From: Desulfonatronum thioautotrophicum
GTDB lineage: Bacteria; Desulfobacterota; Desulfovibrionia; Desulfovibrionales; Desulfonatronaceae
Length of the DNA: 64,000 nucleotides
Direction of reading: 5' to 3'
Assembly: GCF_000934745.1 (NCBI RefSeq)
Contig: NZ_KN882168.1
Span: 124,001-188,000 of the forward strand
A program made the translations under genes and the position numbers. Below the pieces are notes generated by a model, which was not told the origin of the DNA, ran no database searches, and saw only the letters and a program-made list of their open reading frames with translations. How positions within the stretch are numbered: position 1 is the stretch's first letter; each line of letters starts with the position of its first letter. Positions 46,432 to 54,330 of the stretch are shown here, piece by piece.

Positions 46432-46557
46432 GTCGCTTGTAAATACTTGGTTTATTTGTCGGTTCGATGGAGGGACGAGGAATCCAGTTGATAGTCCGTC
46501 TCAAGTGTGAGTCATTTTGACACAGTTTCACCGGAGACGGACACCTTTATTCACCAA

Positions 46558-46938
46558 TCAATAAAAGCTGATTTCATGTTCCGGCCACTCAATTGACCAT
46601 CCAACATTGACCATTGCCTCGAGCGTTTCCCCGTGGCAGCGAGCCGGATAGCACCAGCACCCCAGAACCTTTCCGGCCAACTCTCCAATGGATTCGCGCA
46701 GGCTGTCGGGGAAGTTTTCAAGATACAGGTCGCAAACTTGGTTCCGGTCCCCGTGCATGGGAATCAGGTAGGGGTTCCCCCACTTGCTTTGCCTGTCTAT
46801 CCGCACAAACAGACCGGACTCTTTGGCCCACTTCACCAAGGCCTTGTCCGTCTTCATGTTGGCGATGACTGCAAGAGATTTTTCCACGACCAGATTCTTT
46901 CTCGTCAATTCGCTTTCCGTCCATTCCATTGTTTTCAC
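46558..46938 (-). CDS. DUF4326-domain protein
   Basis: 126 aa. RQSKWGNPYLIPMHGDRNQVCDLY and GKVLGCWCYPARCHGETLEAM match DUF4326, found mainly in phages and mobile elements; biochemical function unknown. The CWC...CHG residues could bind metal. A stand-alone accessory gene of the satellite. Confidence 0.8.
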   Translation of the reverse strand: MKTMEWTESELTRKNLVVEKSLAVIANMKTDKALVKWAKESGLFVRIDRQSKWGNPYLIPMHGDRNQVCDLYLENFPDSLRESIGELAGKVLGCWCYPARCHGETLEAMVNVGWSIEWPEHEISFY

Positions 46939-46941
46939 CTC

Positions 46942-47166
46942 TTACCCCTTCCGCCGCGTCCGGCGATTTTTCTTTTTCTTGGGTTTGAACTCTTCGGGCA
47001 ACTTGTCGTGATGCTCAAGAACCGGATTACAGTTGCAGTCACCGCCCTTGAGGAACCCGCACCAATCATCATGACGAACTACGCAATGGGAGACCTTGCT
47101 GGGTTTCCCGTGAATGAGTCCCATGAGCATCATGGGTGCATGATAATTTTGAAGCATGTTCCGCAT
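46942..47166 (-). CDS. Small Cys/His-rich satellite protein
   Basis: 74 aa from ATG 47166 (GAGAGG upstream). MRNMLQNYHAPMMLMGLIHGKPSKVSHCVVRHDDWCGFLKGGDCNCNP: four Cys and several His suggest metal binding; the tail KPKKKKNRRTRRKG is strongly basic. It resembles small phage proteins of unknown role. Three nt separate its stop from the DUF4326 gene. Confidence 0.55.
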   Translation of the reverse strand: MRNMLQNYHAPMMLMGLIHGKPSKVSHCVVRHDDWCGFLKGGDCNCNPVLEHHDKLPEEFKPKKKKNRRTRRKG

Positions 47167-47218
47167 AATATTTTTTCCTCTCTTGCTGCCCCATACGGAG
47201 ATGGGGGAAAAACTGTCG

Positions 47219-47439
47219 ACCCAGACAGATTTTTTCCCCCCGTAGGGGTCTGGGTTTGTCTGGGTGTCTGGGTCTGTAATTTCAACCACTTACATACTAA
47301 GACAAAGCGCTTGTCTCGGTTCCGGTTTGTCTGGGTTGTCTGGGTATGTTTGAACATAATTATTTCAACAACTTGGAACCAAGACAATGCCTTTCGTCTT
47401 ACGCTGTCCCGGTTGTCCGGGTTGGGTCATTGTCCGGGT
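47219..47439. other. Iteron-like cluster, candidate satellite replication origin
   Basis: The 8-mer GTCTGGGT occurs five times (47248, 47258, 47266, 47329, 47338) and once inverted (47219). Variants GTCTCGGT (47313), GTCCCGGT (47406) and GTCCGGGT (47415, 47432) lie nearby. Two AT-rich stretches (about 47277-47305 and 47346-47380) alternate with the repeat groups. The cluster adjoins and partly overlaps the 3' end of the replication gene, as in SaPI-type origins. Confidence 0.6.
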
Positions 47440-49372
47440 CATTTTGGTAGGCGAGAATATCCCCCTCCATTGTCATGGTGTAGGACTTCGCCTTCCCCGC
47501 GCCGGTAGCCGTTTCGTCAATCAGCTTGTTCGAGACTGCTTTCTGTATTGCCCTCTGTGCTGCTTTCTCGTTCCAATCTGTTTCAATCAGAACAGCGTCA
47601 ATGAGTCGTTTCTGTGAGTCGCAGCGCTTGCCGTCCATCTTCCGCAATGTGAACAGCACTGGCATGATTTCGGACATTTCTTTCTTGCCACCGGGTTTAT
47701 CAACCGGGATGAACTCAAGCCGATTGTTCCGCTTCATGTAGAACGGGAGCTTTTTAGGGAAGTTGCGTGCCTTCACCTGACTGAACTTGATAATGGCTTC
47801 ACTTCCTTCTTCCTTCTCAATCCCGAGGGTCACGATATTAGCTGCCCAATCTCCAATAGCTGTAGCTCCACGTCCGGCGAAGATTTTATTGAAGTCGTTT
47901 GACGCGGATGCTTTCCCAAGATGATGAAAAACTATTGACGCAAACCCGCCACGGTCTTGCAGCTCCGTCAATGCGTCCAGGCTTCGCCGCATTTCGCTGT
48001 TATCGTTTTCGTCTCCACCATGATATGAGATAAGCGGGTCAACAATTACGCATTTCGATTCAGTCTTATCCACCATACGGAGCAGATTATCCTGGAACAC
48101 CTTGTCCCTGAACTCGCCGATATATCGAACGTCATCCCTCATGACTGGTATAAACACCCTGTCAAAGCTGTACCCCTCGGGGTTGTGCTTCAGTATGGCC
48201 TTGAGTCTCTTGGAAGTAGCTTTCCGGCTGTTCTCGGATTGGATGATAAGTGTATTGATGGGGTTTGGGACATAATATTTTCCCCATACTGAATACATGA
48301 AATGAGGCTTGGCCATTCCAGCGGCCAGCAGCAGACCCAGCAGAGATTTACCTATCCCGGATTGACCACAAATCAGCAGGGATTCTTTTTCGTCCAGCAG
48401 TCCGTCTATAAGCGGATTCTCCGGGTACTCTTCCAGTGCCAAGTCTGACAGGCATAGGATTTCGATTTCGCATTTCTTGACTTCCACCACGGACATGATT
48501 CCCTTCCGGACTGCATCCAGACCGAGGGAGACATGGACGTCGTTCCAGTCGCATTTCTTGCCGACCATTTCAGGCAGGGCCACCAGTCCACCAATCTCTT
48601 TAGCAGCTGCCTCTGCCTTGGTTTTTCCTGGATTGCCCGGAGTCTCAAGGTCGTTGTCCGCCAATATGACGATTTTTGTATCTGGGAATAAATCCCGGAC
48701 CATTTTTGATACAGGGGAAAGATTCGTATCGTTGAAGGCGATGAAGGTGGGATGTTTAGTTGCCAGCCATGCAGACAACCCCGTCGCCAATCCCTCGGCC
48801 ACCATCAGCACTTGCCTGTCTTCACCGTCTACAAAGAAATGAGCACCGGCAGCAGGGGCAGATTTCTCAAACCACTTGTCATTGCCTTCGCTGTTTTTTT
48901 CGGGCTGTATTTTCTGGATGGTCTGGATTGTGGCGCCGTCAGGGCCATATCCTGGGACAATCAATTCCGGCCCCAGCACCCGGAGCCCTGGAACTGGTGG
49001 AACCTGTTTTTTTTCAAGATACGGATGCCCGGAGCATTCTTTCGCGGATTCATATTTCCGCCGCGCATTGGCTGTTCCATCTTTCCGTTCCTGCTCTTTC
49101 TTCAGCAGATATTCCTGCTTCGCCTTTTCAAACTTGGCCCGGTCCTCGGGAGAAAACTCCTTCGAACCATTCCCGGATACATACGTTTCCACACCGGCCC
49201 GCCAATCCCCGACAACCGCGCCCAGCATGTCAGGGAATACGGTCACAAATCCATTGTTGCTGTTTGGCTTGTCCCTGGTGGGGAAACGGCGAAGGATGCC
49301 GTCAGGGTGAAGCGTGTCAATCAGGATGCCCTCATCCTGGATACGCCTAAGAAGTCCCTGGTAATTGAGCAT
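47399..49372 (-). CDS. Toprim plus RepA-type ATPase replication protein
   Basis: 657 aa from ATG 49372 (AGGAGG 7 nt upstream). Toprim domain at about 190-310: VLMVAEGLATGLSAWLA...TKIVILADNDL. RecA-fold helicase (AAA_25/RepA) at about 350-550: SLLICGQSGIGKSLLGLLLAAG (Walker A), CVIVDPLISYHGG (Walker B), IVFHHLGKAS. C-terminal winged-helix-like tail. A classical CHC2 zinc finger is not seen. It should start satellite DNA replication; iteron-like repeats lie at its 3' end. Confidence 0.82.
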   Translation of the reverse strand: MLNYQGLLRRIQDEGILIDTLHPDGILRRFPTRDKPNSNNGFVTVFPDMLGAVVGDWRAGVETYVSGNGSKEFSPEDRAKFEKAKQEYLLKKEQERKDGTANARRKYESAKECSGHPYLEKKQVPPVPGLRVLGPELIVPGYGPDGATIQTIQKIQPEKNSEGNDKWFEKSAPAAGAHFFVDGEDRQVLMVAEGLATGLSAWLATKHPTFIAFNDTNLSPVSKMVRDLFPDTKIVILADNDLETPGNPGKTKAEAAAKEIGGLVALPEMVGKKCDWNDVHVSLGLDAVRKGIMSVVEVKKCEIEILCLSDLALEEYPENPLIDGLLDEKESLLICGQSGIGKSLLGLLLAAGMAKPHFMYSVWGKYYVPNPINTLIIQSENSRKATSKRLKAILKHNPEGYSFDRVFIPVMRDDVRYIGEFRDKVFQDNLLRMVDKTESKCVIVDPLISYHGGDENDNSEMRRSLDALTELQDRGGFASIVFHHLGKASASNDFNKIFAGRGATAIGDWAANIVTLGIEKEEGSEAIIKFSQVKARNFPKKLPFYMKRNNRLEFIPVDKPGGKKEMSEIMPVLFTLRKMDGKRCDSQKRLIDAVLIETDWNEKAAQRAIQKAVSNKLIDETATGAGKAKSYTMTMEGDILAYQNDPDNDPTRTTGTA

Positions 49373-49382
49373 GGAGCACCTC

Positions 49383-49571
49383 CTAAGCGTCGGGGCGCTC
49401 GACAAGAGCCATGATTTCGGATTCTTTCCAGACGGTCGTCTTCGGCCCGAGCTTACTGCCAGCCGGAAAACGTCCGTCCTTGACACCGCGCCACCATGTA
49501 GCACGCGATACAGGAATGATTTCTAAAATCTGCCTCATCCTCAACAAACGGTCAGTCGTGGGTCTTTGCAT
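49383..49571 (-). CDS. AlpA-family regulator/excisionase
   Basis: 62 aa from ATG 49571 (GGGGGGAG upstream). MQRPTTDRLLRMRQILEIIPVSRATWWRGVKDGRFP is the AlpA MerR-like HTH. In P4-like elements and PICIs, AlpA activates excision and the satellite genes. Ten nt before the replication gene, so probably its operon leader. Confidence 0.88.
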   Translation of the reverse strand: MQRPTTDRLLRMRQILEIIPVSRATWWRGVKDGRFPAGSKLGPKTTVWKESEIMALVERPDA

Positions 49572-49980
49572 GGTACTCCCCCCATTTTGGTGGTTGGGCG
49601 AGCCATTGCAGACGGAAGGCGGGGATGGTAGGAGGGAGCTGGGAGCTTTCCTCGGTCCTGAGTTGGCGCTCAGGTCCACCCCGGCCCGGTGAGTCTTACA
49701 AGGCTTGCCGGGTTATTTGATTTCCTATGCCGTCAATTCGTCTCTTGTATAACATGCAGCTTCCTAACTTTGTCATCACATTGAAATAATGGAATTTTAT
49801 GTTTGGGCGACGTGACATTGGCACAAAAAAAAGGGGCGTCCGGACGCAGCTGTTCGCCGCAATCCGTCGCCCCCAGGAATAGTCTTTTAATTGTTTCGGA
49901 CGTGGCTACCACTTCGCCACAATTTGTTGCGCTAGTACTTACGCAAGGTCATTCACGATGTCAATACTTTTTAGGCTAGA
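49572..49980. other. Intergenic region between alpA and integrase
   Basis: 409 nt without a gene. The right part holds the integrase terminator (49829-49877). The left part must contain the alpA promoter, but I see no convincing -35/-10 pair. Confidence 0.5.
49829..49877 (-). terminator. Rho-independent terminator after the integrase
   Basis: Minus-strand GGGGGCGACGGA pairs with TCCGGACGCCCC and is followed by a run of eight T. Confidence 0.7.
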
Positions 49981-51213
49981 TTATCCGTTTGCGACTTTAC
50001 CAAACGGAATCACCTTCCCGGCAGACCGTAGGCTGTCCAGGTAGTCGCCCCAATACTGGAACAACTTTCCGCGCTCATCCAGATACAAGGCTCTGTTATA
50101 GACCCCGCGCACAGTGTTTTGGTCGACGTGGGCCATGGCTACCTCGATCACCCTGGAATCGAATAGGCCGGACTCATGTAGCTTGGTGGAGGCTATAGAC
50201 CTCCATCCATGGCCGACCATCTCGTCCTTGGTGTACCCCATTCGCCTTAGAGCCGCGTTGATGGTGTTTTCACTCATAGGGCGCTGGTCTGATCGTTCCG
50301 ACGGGAAGACATACTTGGCATGTCCGGTCAGCGGATGCAGGTCCACCAGCACTTGGAGTGCCTGCCTGGATAGCGGCACGATGTGTGCCTTTTTCATCTT
50401 CATTTTTGATTCGGGGATGCTCCATGTGGCGTTCTCAAAATCAATTTCCGACCATTCCGCGTGCCGGACTTCCCCAGGCCTTTGGAAGGTCAAGCTCAAG
50501 AACTGCATCCCGGCACGGACCACCGGCGAGCCTTGATATTCATCCATGGCCAGCAGTAGTCCACGAATCTTATCCGGCTCAAGTATGGCTGGCATACTCC
50601 GTGACACGGGCTTGGCCAGGGCGTCCGAGAGGTCCGCCGCTTGGTTGCGCTGGCAATATCGCTTGGCCACCCCGAAGCGGAAGACCTGGCCAAGTATCTG
50701 ATAAACCCGCCGCGCAGTCTCGACGGCCCCGCGCACCTCGATACGCTCCAGCTGCTCCAGCAGGTCCGCCGGTTCGATATGCGAGATGGGCCTCCTGCCG
50801 ATGTACGGCAGGACATTCAATTCCAGCCGACGCCAAACGAGAGCGGCATGGTCCTCGGACCACTTGGCTTTCGATTTCTCCCACCACTCCCGAGCGACTT
50901 TTTCGAAGGTAGTTCCAATCTCGACTTGTTCGGCCCGGACCACCTCCCGCTTCTTCTTGCGTTCGAGCGCCGGGTTGATGCCCTTTTGAATTTCCGCCTT
51001 GGCCTCGGTCCGCATCTTCCGCGCAGCAGTGATTCCCACGTCCGGGAACTGACCCAGGGCAATCACCTGTTGCTTGCCGTTAAACATGAATTTCATGCGC
51101 CACAACTTGCCGCCCGACGGAGTCACCTGGATGAACAGCCCGTCGCTGTCGTACTTGGTGTATGCCTTTTCTTGAGGGACTAGGGTTCGGATTCCTTTGT
51201 CTGAGAGTGCCAT
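49981..51213 (-). CDS. P4-type tyrosine integrase
   Basis: 410 aa from ATG 51213. N-terminal DUF4102 arm-binding domain (KAYTKYDSDGLFIQVTPSGGKLWRMKFMFNGK), core-binding domain, then the catalytic domain with Arg in TFQRPGEVRHAEW, HGWRSIAST (HxxR), AHVDQN and the nucleophile Tyr in GVYNRALYL. It inserts the element at the ssrA 3' end, which lies 217 nt from its start codon. Promoter-like TTGAGC-17-TATATA at 51265-51293. Confidence 0.93.
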   Translation of the reverse strand: MALSDKGIRTLVPQEKAYTKYDSDGLFIQVTPSGGKLWRMKFMFNGKQQVIALGQFPDVGITAARKMRTEAKAEIQKGINPALERKKKREVVRAEQVEIGTTFEKVAREWWEKSKAKWSEDHAALVWRRLELNVLPYIGRRPISHIEPADLLEQLERIEVRGAVETARRVYQILGQVFRFGVAKRYCQRNQAADLSDALAKPVSRSMPAILEPDKIRGLLLAMDEYQGSPVVRAGMQFLSLTFQRPGEVRHAEWSEIDFENATWSIPESKMKMKKAHIVPLSRQALQVLVDLHPLTGHAKYVFPSERSDQRPMSENTINAALRRMGYTKDEMVGHGWRSIASTKLHESGLFDSRVIEVAMAHVDQNTVRGVYNRALYLDERGKLFQYWGDYLDSLRSAGKVIPFGKVANG

Positions 51214-51264
51214 AAAAAAACCCCCTGAGGCTAGACTTGACAAGGCATTTCGCCCTGTAACTGG

Positions 51265-51293
51265 TATATATTTTTTTGGTCCGTCGTGCTCAA
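51265..51293 (-). promoter_or_regulatory. Putative integrase promoter
   Basis: Minus-strand TTGAGC (51288-51293), 17 nt, TATATA (51265-51270). Confidence 0.5.
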
Positions 51294-51306
51294 AAGCAGG
51301 ATGTAC

Positions 51307-51320
51307 CTAAATCTATACCA
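51307..51320. repeat. 14-mer shared by both satellite ends (copy near integrase)
   Basis: CTAAATCTATACCA, identical to 37851-37864 at the other end. It lies 110 nt inside the proximal attachment site; candidate integrase arm site or operator. Confidence 0.55.
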
Positions 51321-51402
51321 GTGTCAAGTAGTCTCAAGAGGTCTCACATGAAAATGTGATTTCGTGCGGGGTTGGAATTATTGAACTTTTTTTTCAGTAG
51401 TT

Positions 51403-51426
51403 ACCAAAAAAACCGTATAAAACGGT
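51403..51426 (-). terminator. Satellite-borne terminator abutting the ssrA 3' end
   Basis: Minus-strand ACCGT-TTTAT-ACGGT followed by a run of T, starting five nt beyond the tmRNA CCA end. It replaces the original terminator carried off to 37690-37735. Confidence 0.75.
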
Positions 51427-51429
51427 ATC

Positions 51430-51445
51430 TTGGTGGAGGCGGCGG
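51430..51445. other. Attachment site, ssrA copy
   Basis: TTGGTGGAGGCGGCGG, identical to 37768-37783. It covers the encoded CCA and acceptor-stem 3' strand of tmRNA. Confidence 0.85.
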
Positions 51446-51789
51446 GAATCGAACCCGCGTCCGAGAACGGTCCGCCAGCGACATCTACAGGCTTAGGACA
51501 GGTTTAGGTTCTCGCCTTGGAGAGTGCCCCTGTCCAGGCGTCTCCTCGGCCAGTTCGTCTGTGTCTCGCTTTGACTCCCGACGAACAAAGGAGTCAACGC
51601 CAGCCTGAAGTGTCGTCGTTTCTATCGGCTTACCAGGCGATGGGCCGGAGAAACGCTGGCTGTCTTAAGCAGCCAGGGCGTATTCGCGATCGTTGGCAGT
51701 TGATTGCCTGCTGCGTGTTTTACGAGGCCTCGCAGCACCTCGGCCTGCAGCCGTGGTTTCATCATCCCCGTCGAAACCAGGGCGCCCCC
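51431..51789 (-). ncRNA. ssrA: tmRNA
   Basis: 359 nt. The 5' end GGGGGCGCC pairs with the 3' GGCGCCTCC-like acceptor strand ending in an encoded CCA. The T-arm GGTTCGATTCC is clear. The tag frame at 51697-51665 reads ANDREYALAA then TAA, with GCC as resume codon. tmRNA rescues stalled ribosomes and marks products for ClpXP. Its 3' end is the satellite attachment site, and the mature sequence is preserved. Promoter at 51805-51832. Confidence 0.97.
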
Positions 51790-51804
51790 ATGCGGTGGAA
51801 AACT

Positions 51805-51832
51805 ACTATAGTGACGGGGTGAAAAAATGCAA
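51805..51832 (-). promoter_or_regulatory. ssrA promoter
   Basis: Minus-strand TTGCAT (51827-51832), 16 nt, TATAGT (51805-51810), ending 15 nt before the tmRNA 5' end. Confidence 0.65.
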
Positions 51833-52040
51833 GGGGTGGATTCGAGCCGGAAAATTATCGATACATGGCTTTCAATACTTGGCGGGCAATCGTTTTCGCC
51901 TTCTGTAAAAATGCTGAAACCTTGCGAATTTCCAGGTTCAGGCATAGCCTGTGCTGAGCTACACAGCATTAATTCAAGCGTGACACTCAACCCTGCCCCC
52001 AGAACCAAAACCAGACCCAAAAGCAGAACCTAAAAGACGT

Positions 52041-52937
52041 ATGCCACCCACACCCATTTTACCAGATTTTCACCCCATATCCTTGCGGGGCCAAGAACGC
52101 TACCTTGCTCTTTTGGCCCAGTGTCCCCAGAAAACATCAGACTACAGCTTTGCCAACATTCTCGGTTGGGCCGAAGAGTACGGCTTGGAATGGTGCTTTG
52201 ACAACCAACTGGTCTGGTTGCGACAGCAACGGCCGCAACTTGTGTACTGGGCGCCGGTGGGCACCTGGGACAATGTGGACTGGGAGGAGCATGAACCGGA
52301 TCTGCTTCCGGCCTTATTTCACCGCATTCCAGAGGAGCTCACCCGTATCTGGCGGCAACGATTCGGAGAGCGGATGATTCTGACCGAGGCCCGAGGGCAG
52401 TGGGACTACCTGTACTCCGTTCAAGACCTGATCGAACTGAAAGGCAACCGTTTTCATAAAAAAAAGAATCTGCTTCGCCAGTTCCAGCGCAAACATCAAG
52501 CTGTCTACCACCCCCTGGATCTCAACTGCGTGGAGCGGGTTCTGGAAATGCAATCCAATTGGTGTACCTGGAAGGAATGTGTTGACTCTCATGCCCTGGA
52601 GGCCGAAAATTCGGCCATCAAACGCGTCCTCATGGAGTGGGACCACATTCCCGGTCTGATGGGCGGGGTCCTGGAGGTGGGCGACGAAATTATTGCCTAT
52701 ACCGTGGCCGAGGCACTGACCGCGAATACTGTGGTCATCCACTTTGAGAAAGGCCACACCGCCTACAAGGGCGTTTACCAGGCCATCAACAATTTGTTCC
52801 TTGTCCACGCGGCAAGCGAATTCACCTACGTAAATCGCGAGCAAGACCTGGACGACGAGGGCCTGCGCAAGGCCAAGCTGTCCTATAATCCAAGCCGTTT
52901 TCTGAAAAAATTCGAAGTTCGGTTTGTCAGCGGGTGA
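52041..52937 (+). CDS. DUF2156 (phosphatidylglycerol lysyltransferase C-terminal-like) protein
   Basis: 298 aa, soluble, GNAT-like DUF2156 fold. Conserved blocks: YSFANILGWAEEYGLEWCF, YLYSVQDLIELKGNRFHKKKNLLRQF and FTYVNREQDLDDEGLRKAKLSYNPSRFLKKFEV, the last being diagnostic. Members include the catalytic domain of MprF, but stand-alone proteins such as this one lack the flippase and their substrate is unknown. No clear ribosome-binding site at ATG 52041. Confidence 0.85.
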   Translation: MPPTPILPDFHPISLRGQERYLALLAQCPQKTSDYSFANILGWAEEYGLEWCFDNQLVWLRQQRPQLVYWAPVGTWDNVDWEEHEPDLLPALFHRIPEELTRIWRQRFGERMILTEARGQWDYLYSVQDLIELKGNRFHKKKNLLRQFQRKHQAVYHPLDLNCVERVLEMQSNWCTWKECVDSHALEAENSAIKRVLMEWDHIPGLMGGVLEVGDEIIAYTVAEALTANTVVIHFEKGHTAYKGVYQAINNLFLVHAASEFTYVNREQDLDDEGLRKAKLSYNPSRFLKKFEVRFVSG

Positions 52938-53093
52938 TGTCCGGCATGTTACGCCCCCCTGCCGACATGTTCTTGGCCGACAATTCTCTCCCGAGCCGAG
53001 GACAAGATTTTCCTCCCTTCCCCCCGCACGTTATGGAACTTGGCTACGGACATACCCGGCCCTGCTCCTTCCAACCTGTGCAGAGGAGCCCCA

Positions 53094-53771
53094 ATGCCTG
53101 AAGATATTGTTGCAGTGCTCAGCCAAAGTCCTGTGTTTCAGGGACTTCCCGAATCACAGCTTCGGGCCCTGGCCCGGATCGCCGATCCCATAACCTACAA
53201 CCCCGGAGACCTGATCTTCTCTGAGGGCGAAGACGCTGCAGGTTTTTTTTTCGTGGTCGCGGGACAGGTGAAAATCTCCAAGATATCATTCGAAGGCAAA
53301 GAGCAGGTGCTGCACTTCGTCGGCCCAGGAGAAATTTTTGCCGAGGTACCGGTCTATTCCGGAGGAACCTACCCAGCCAATGCAGAGGCACTTCGCGAAT
53401 CGCGCACGTTCTTTTTTCCCCGCCAAGCCATCCGGCGCCTCCTGGCCAATGACCCAAACCTGGCCATGAACATGCTGGCTGATCTCTCCCGGCGGTTACG
53501 ACAACTGACCAGGCTGGTGGAAAATCTGTCTCTCAAGGAGAGCCCGGCCAGGTTGGCCGCCTACCTCCTGCATGCCAGCGAGGAGCTGATGCGAGGCGAC
53601 CAGGTGGAATTGGACGTGACCAAGGGCCAGCTGGCCACCCTGCTGGGAACAACCCCGGAGACCCTCTCCCGGACCTTGAAGAAAATGTCTGAAACCGGTC
53701 AAATCCAGGTCCAGGGCCGCACCATCAAGCTGCTGGACAAGCCCGGACTGGAGCAGATGGCCGCGGGGTGA
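53094..53771 (+). CDS. Crp/Fnr-family transcriptional regulator
   Basis: 225 aa from ATG 53094 (AGAGGAG 6 nt upstream). Cyclic-nucleotide-binding fold at about residues 15-125 and a Crp-type winged helix at about 150-220 (KGQLATLLGTTPETLSRTLKKM is the HTH). There is no Cys in the protein, so it is not an Fe-S FNR sensor; the effector is unknown. No adjacent target gene is obvious. Confidence 0.9.
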   Translation: MPEDIVAVLSQSPVFQGLPESQLRALARIADPITYNPGDLIFSEGEDAAGFFFVVAGQVKISKISFEGKEQVLHFVGPGEIFAEVPVYSGGTYPANAEALRESRTFFFPRQAIRRLLANDPNLAMNMLADLSRRLRQLTRLVENLSLKESPARLAAYLLHASEELMRGDQVELDVTKGQLATLLGTTPETLSRTLKKMSETGQIQVQGRTIKLLDKPGLEQMAAG

Positions 53772-53784
53772 CCATAGGCTGGGT

Positions 53785-54330
53785 TCAGTCCAGGCCCAAG
53801 GCATCCCTGAAGCGACGTTCCAGATCACCAAGATATTCGCCCGCTGCATCGCTGTCTGCACCCGGCGTCCATGGGGCAAAATCCTTGTCCGTCACCGCGG
53901 AATACGGGCCGGGTTTGACCTCATACAGCACCGTGTCCGGAGCCAGGGCCAGTAGCGTATGCCAGACGCCGGGCCGGACGTCGGCTATCAGCTCGCCCCG
54001 CGCTTGATCCAAGAGGATGTATTCCTCAGAAATTTCTTCGCCGTGTTCCTCGAACAGCACGATGCCGGCAGTACCTTGCAAGATCACGAACCCTTCGGAC
54101 TTGGGCGGATCGAGATGGCGGTGCGGTCTGGCGTAGGTTCCGGGTTGCAGTGCGTTGAGCATTCGATGCAGCGGATCGGCATCGTCCTGGTGCAGAACAT
54201 GAATTTCACGCAGCCGGGTATTGCGGTTCGCATCCGCGGCCTTTTGCCGCAGCATCTCCCGGCCGCAGGAGGTGAAGCGTCGGTGCCCGGAAATCGTAGC
54301 CAATGGAGAGAAACGCCTGCCCATGCTCAT
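53785..54330 (-). CDS. WbuC-family cupin-fold metalloprotein
   Basis: 181 aa from ATG 54330. Cupin core at about 75-150: LQPGTYARPHRHLDPPKSEGFVILQGTAGIVLF, with His residues for metal binding, and ADVRPGVWHTLLAL as the second cupin motif. WbuC proteins are often found near O-antigen genes, but not here; substrate unknown. It overlaps the U32 peptidase stop by 4 nt (ATGA), so the two are co-translated. Confidence 0.82.
   Translation of the reverse strand: MSMGRRFSPLATISGHRRFTSCGREMLRQKAADANRNTRLREIHVLHQDDADPLHRMLNALQPGTYARPHRHLDPPKSEGFVILQGTAGIVLFEEHGEEISEEYILLDQARGELIADVRPGVWHTLLALAPDTVLYEVKPGPYSAVTDKDFAPWTPGADSDAAGEYLGDLERRFRDALGLD

Larger units (their letters stand above)
37768..51445. mobile_element. 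Candidate capsid-forming phage satellite integrated in ssrA
   Basis: A 13.6-kb element bounded by 16-bp direct repeats; all 15 genes lie on the minus strand. Order from ssrA: integrase, AlpA, Toprim/RepA-like replication protein, two small proteins, small-terminase candidate, TerL, portal, scaffold, major capsid, cement-like protein, connector candidates, head morphogenesis, and a Cys/HTH protein. No tail, tape-measure, lysin, holin or lysogeny repressor gene is found. This set (own integration, replication, capsid and packaging, but no tail or lysis) is that of capsid-forming PICI-like satellites, which take tails and lysis from a helper. A decayed prophage is the alternative, but no pseudogenes are seen. 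Confidence 0.72.

Noticed and set aside
47219-47439. Possible small CRISPR array
   Set aside because: The repeats are 8-mers at irregular 8-60-nt spacing without equal spacers, and no cas gene is present; an iteron-like reading fits better.
37768-51445. Complete active prophage
   Set aside because: No tail tube, tape measure, baseplate, holin, endolysin or lysogeny repressor gene can be found, so it cannot form a full tailed phage alone.
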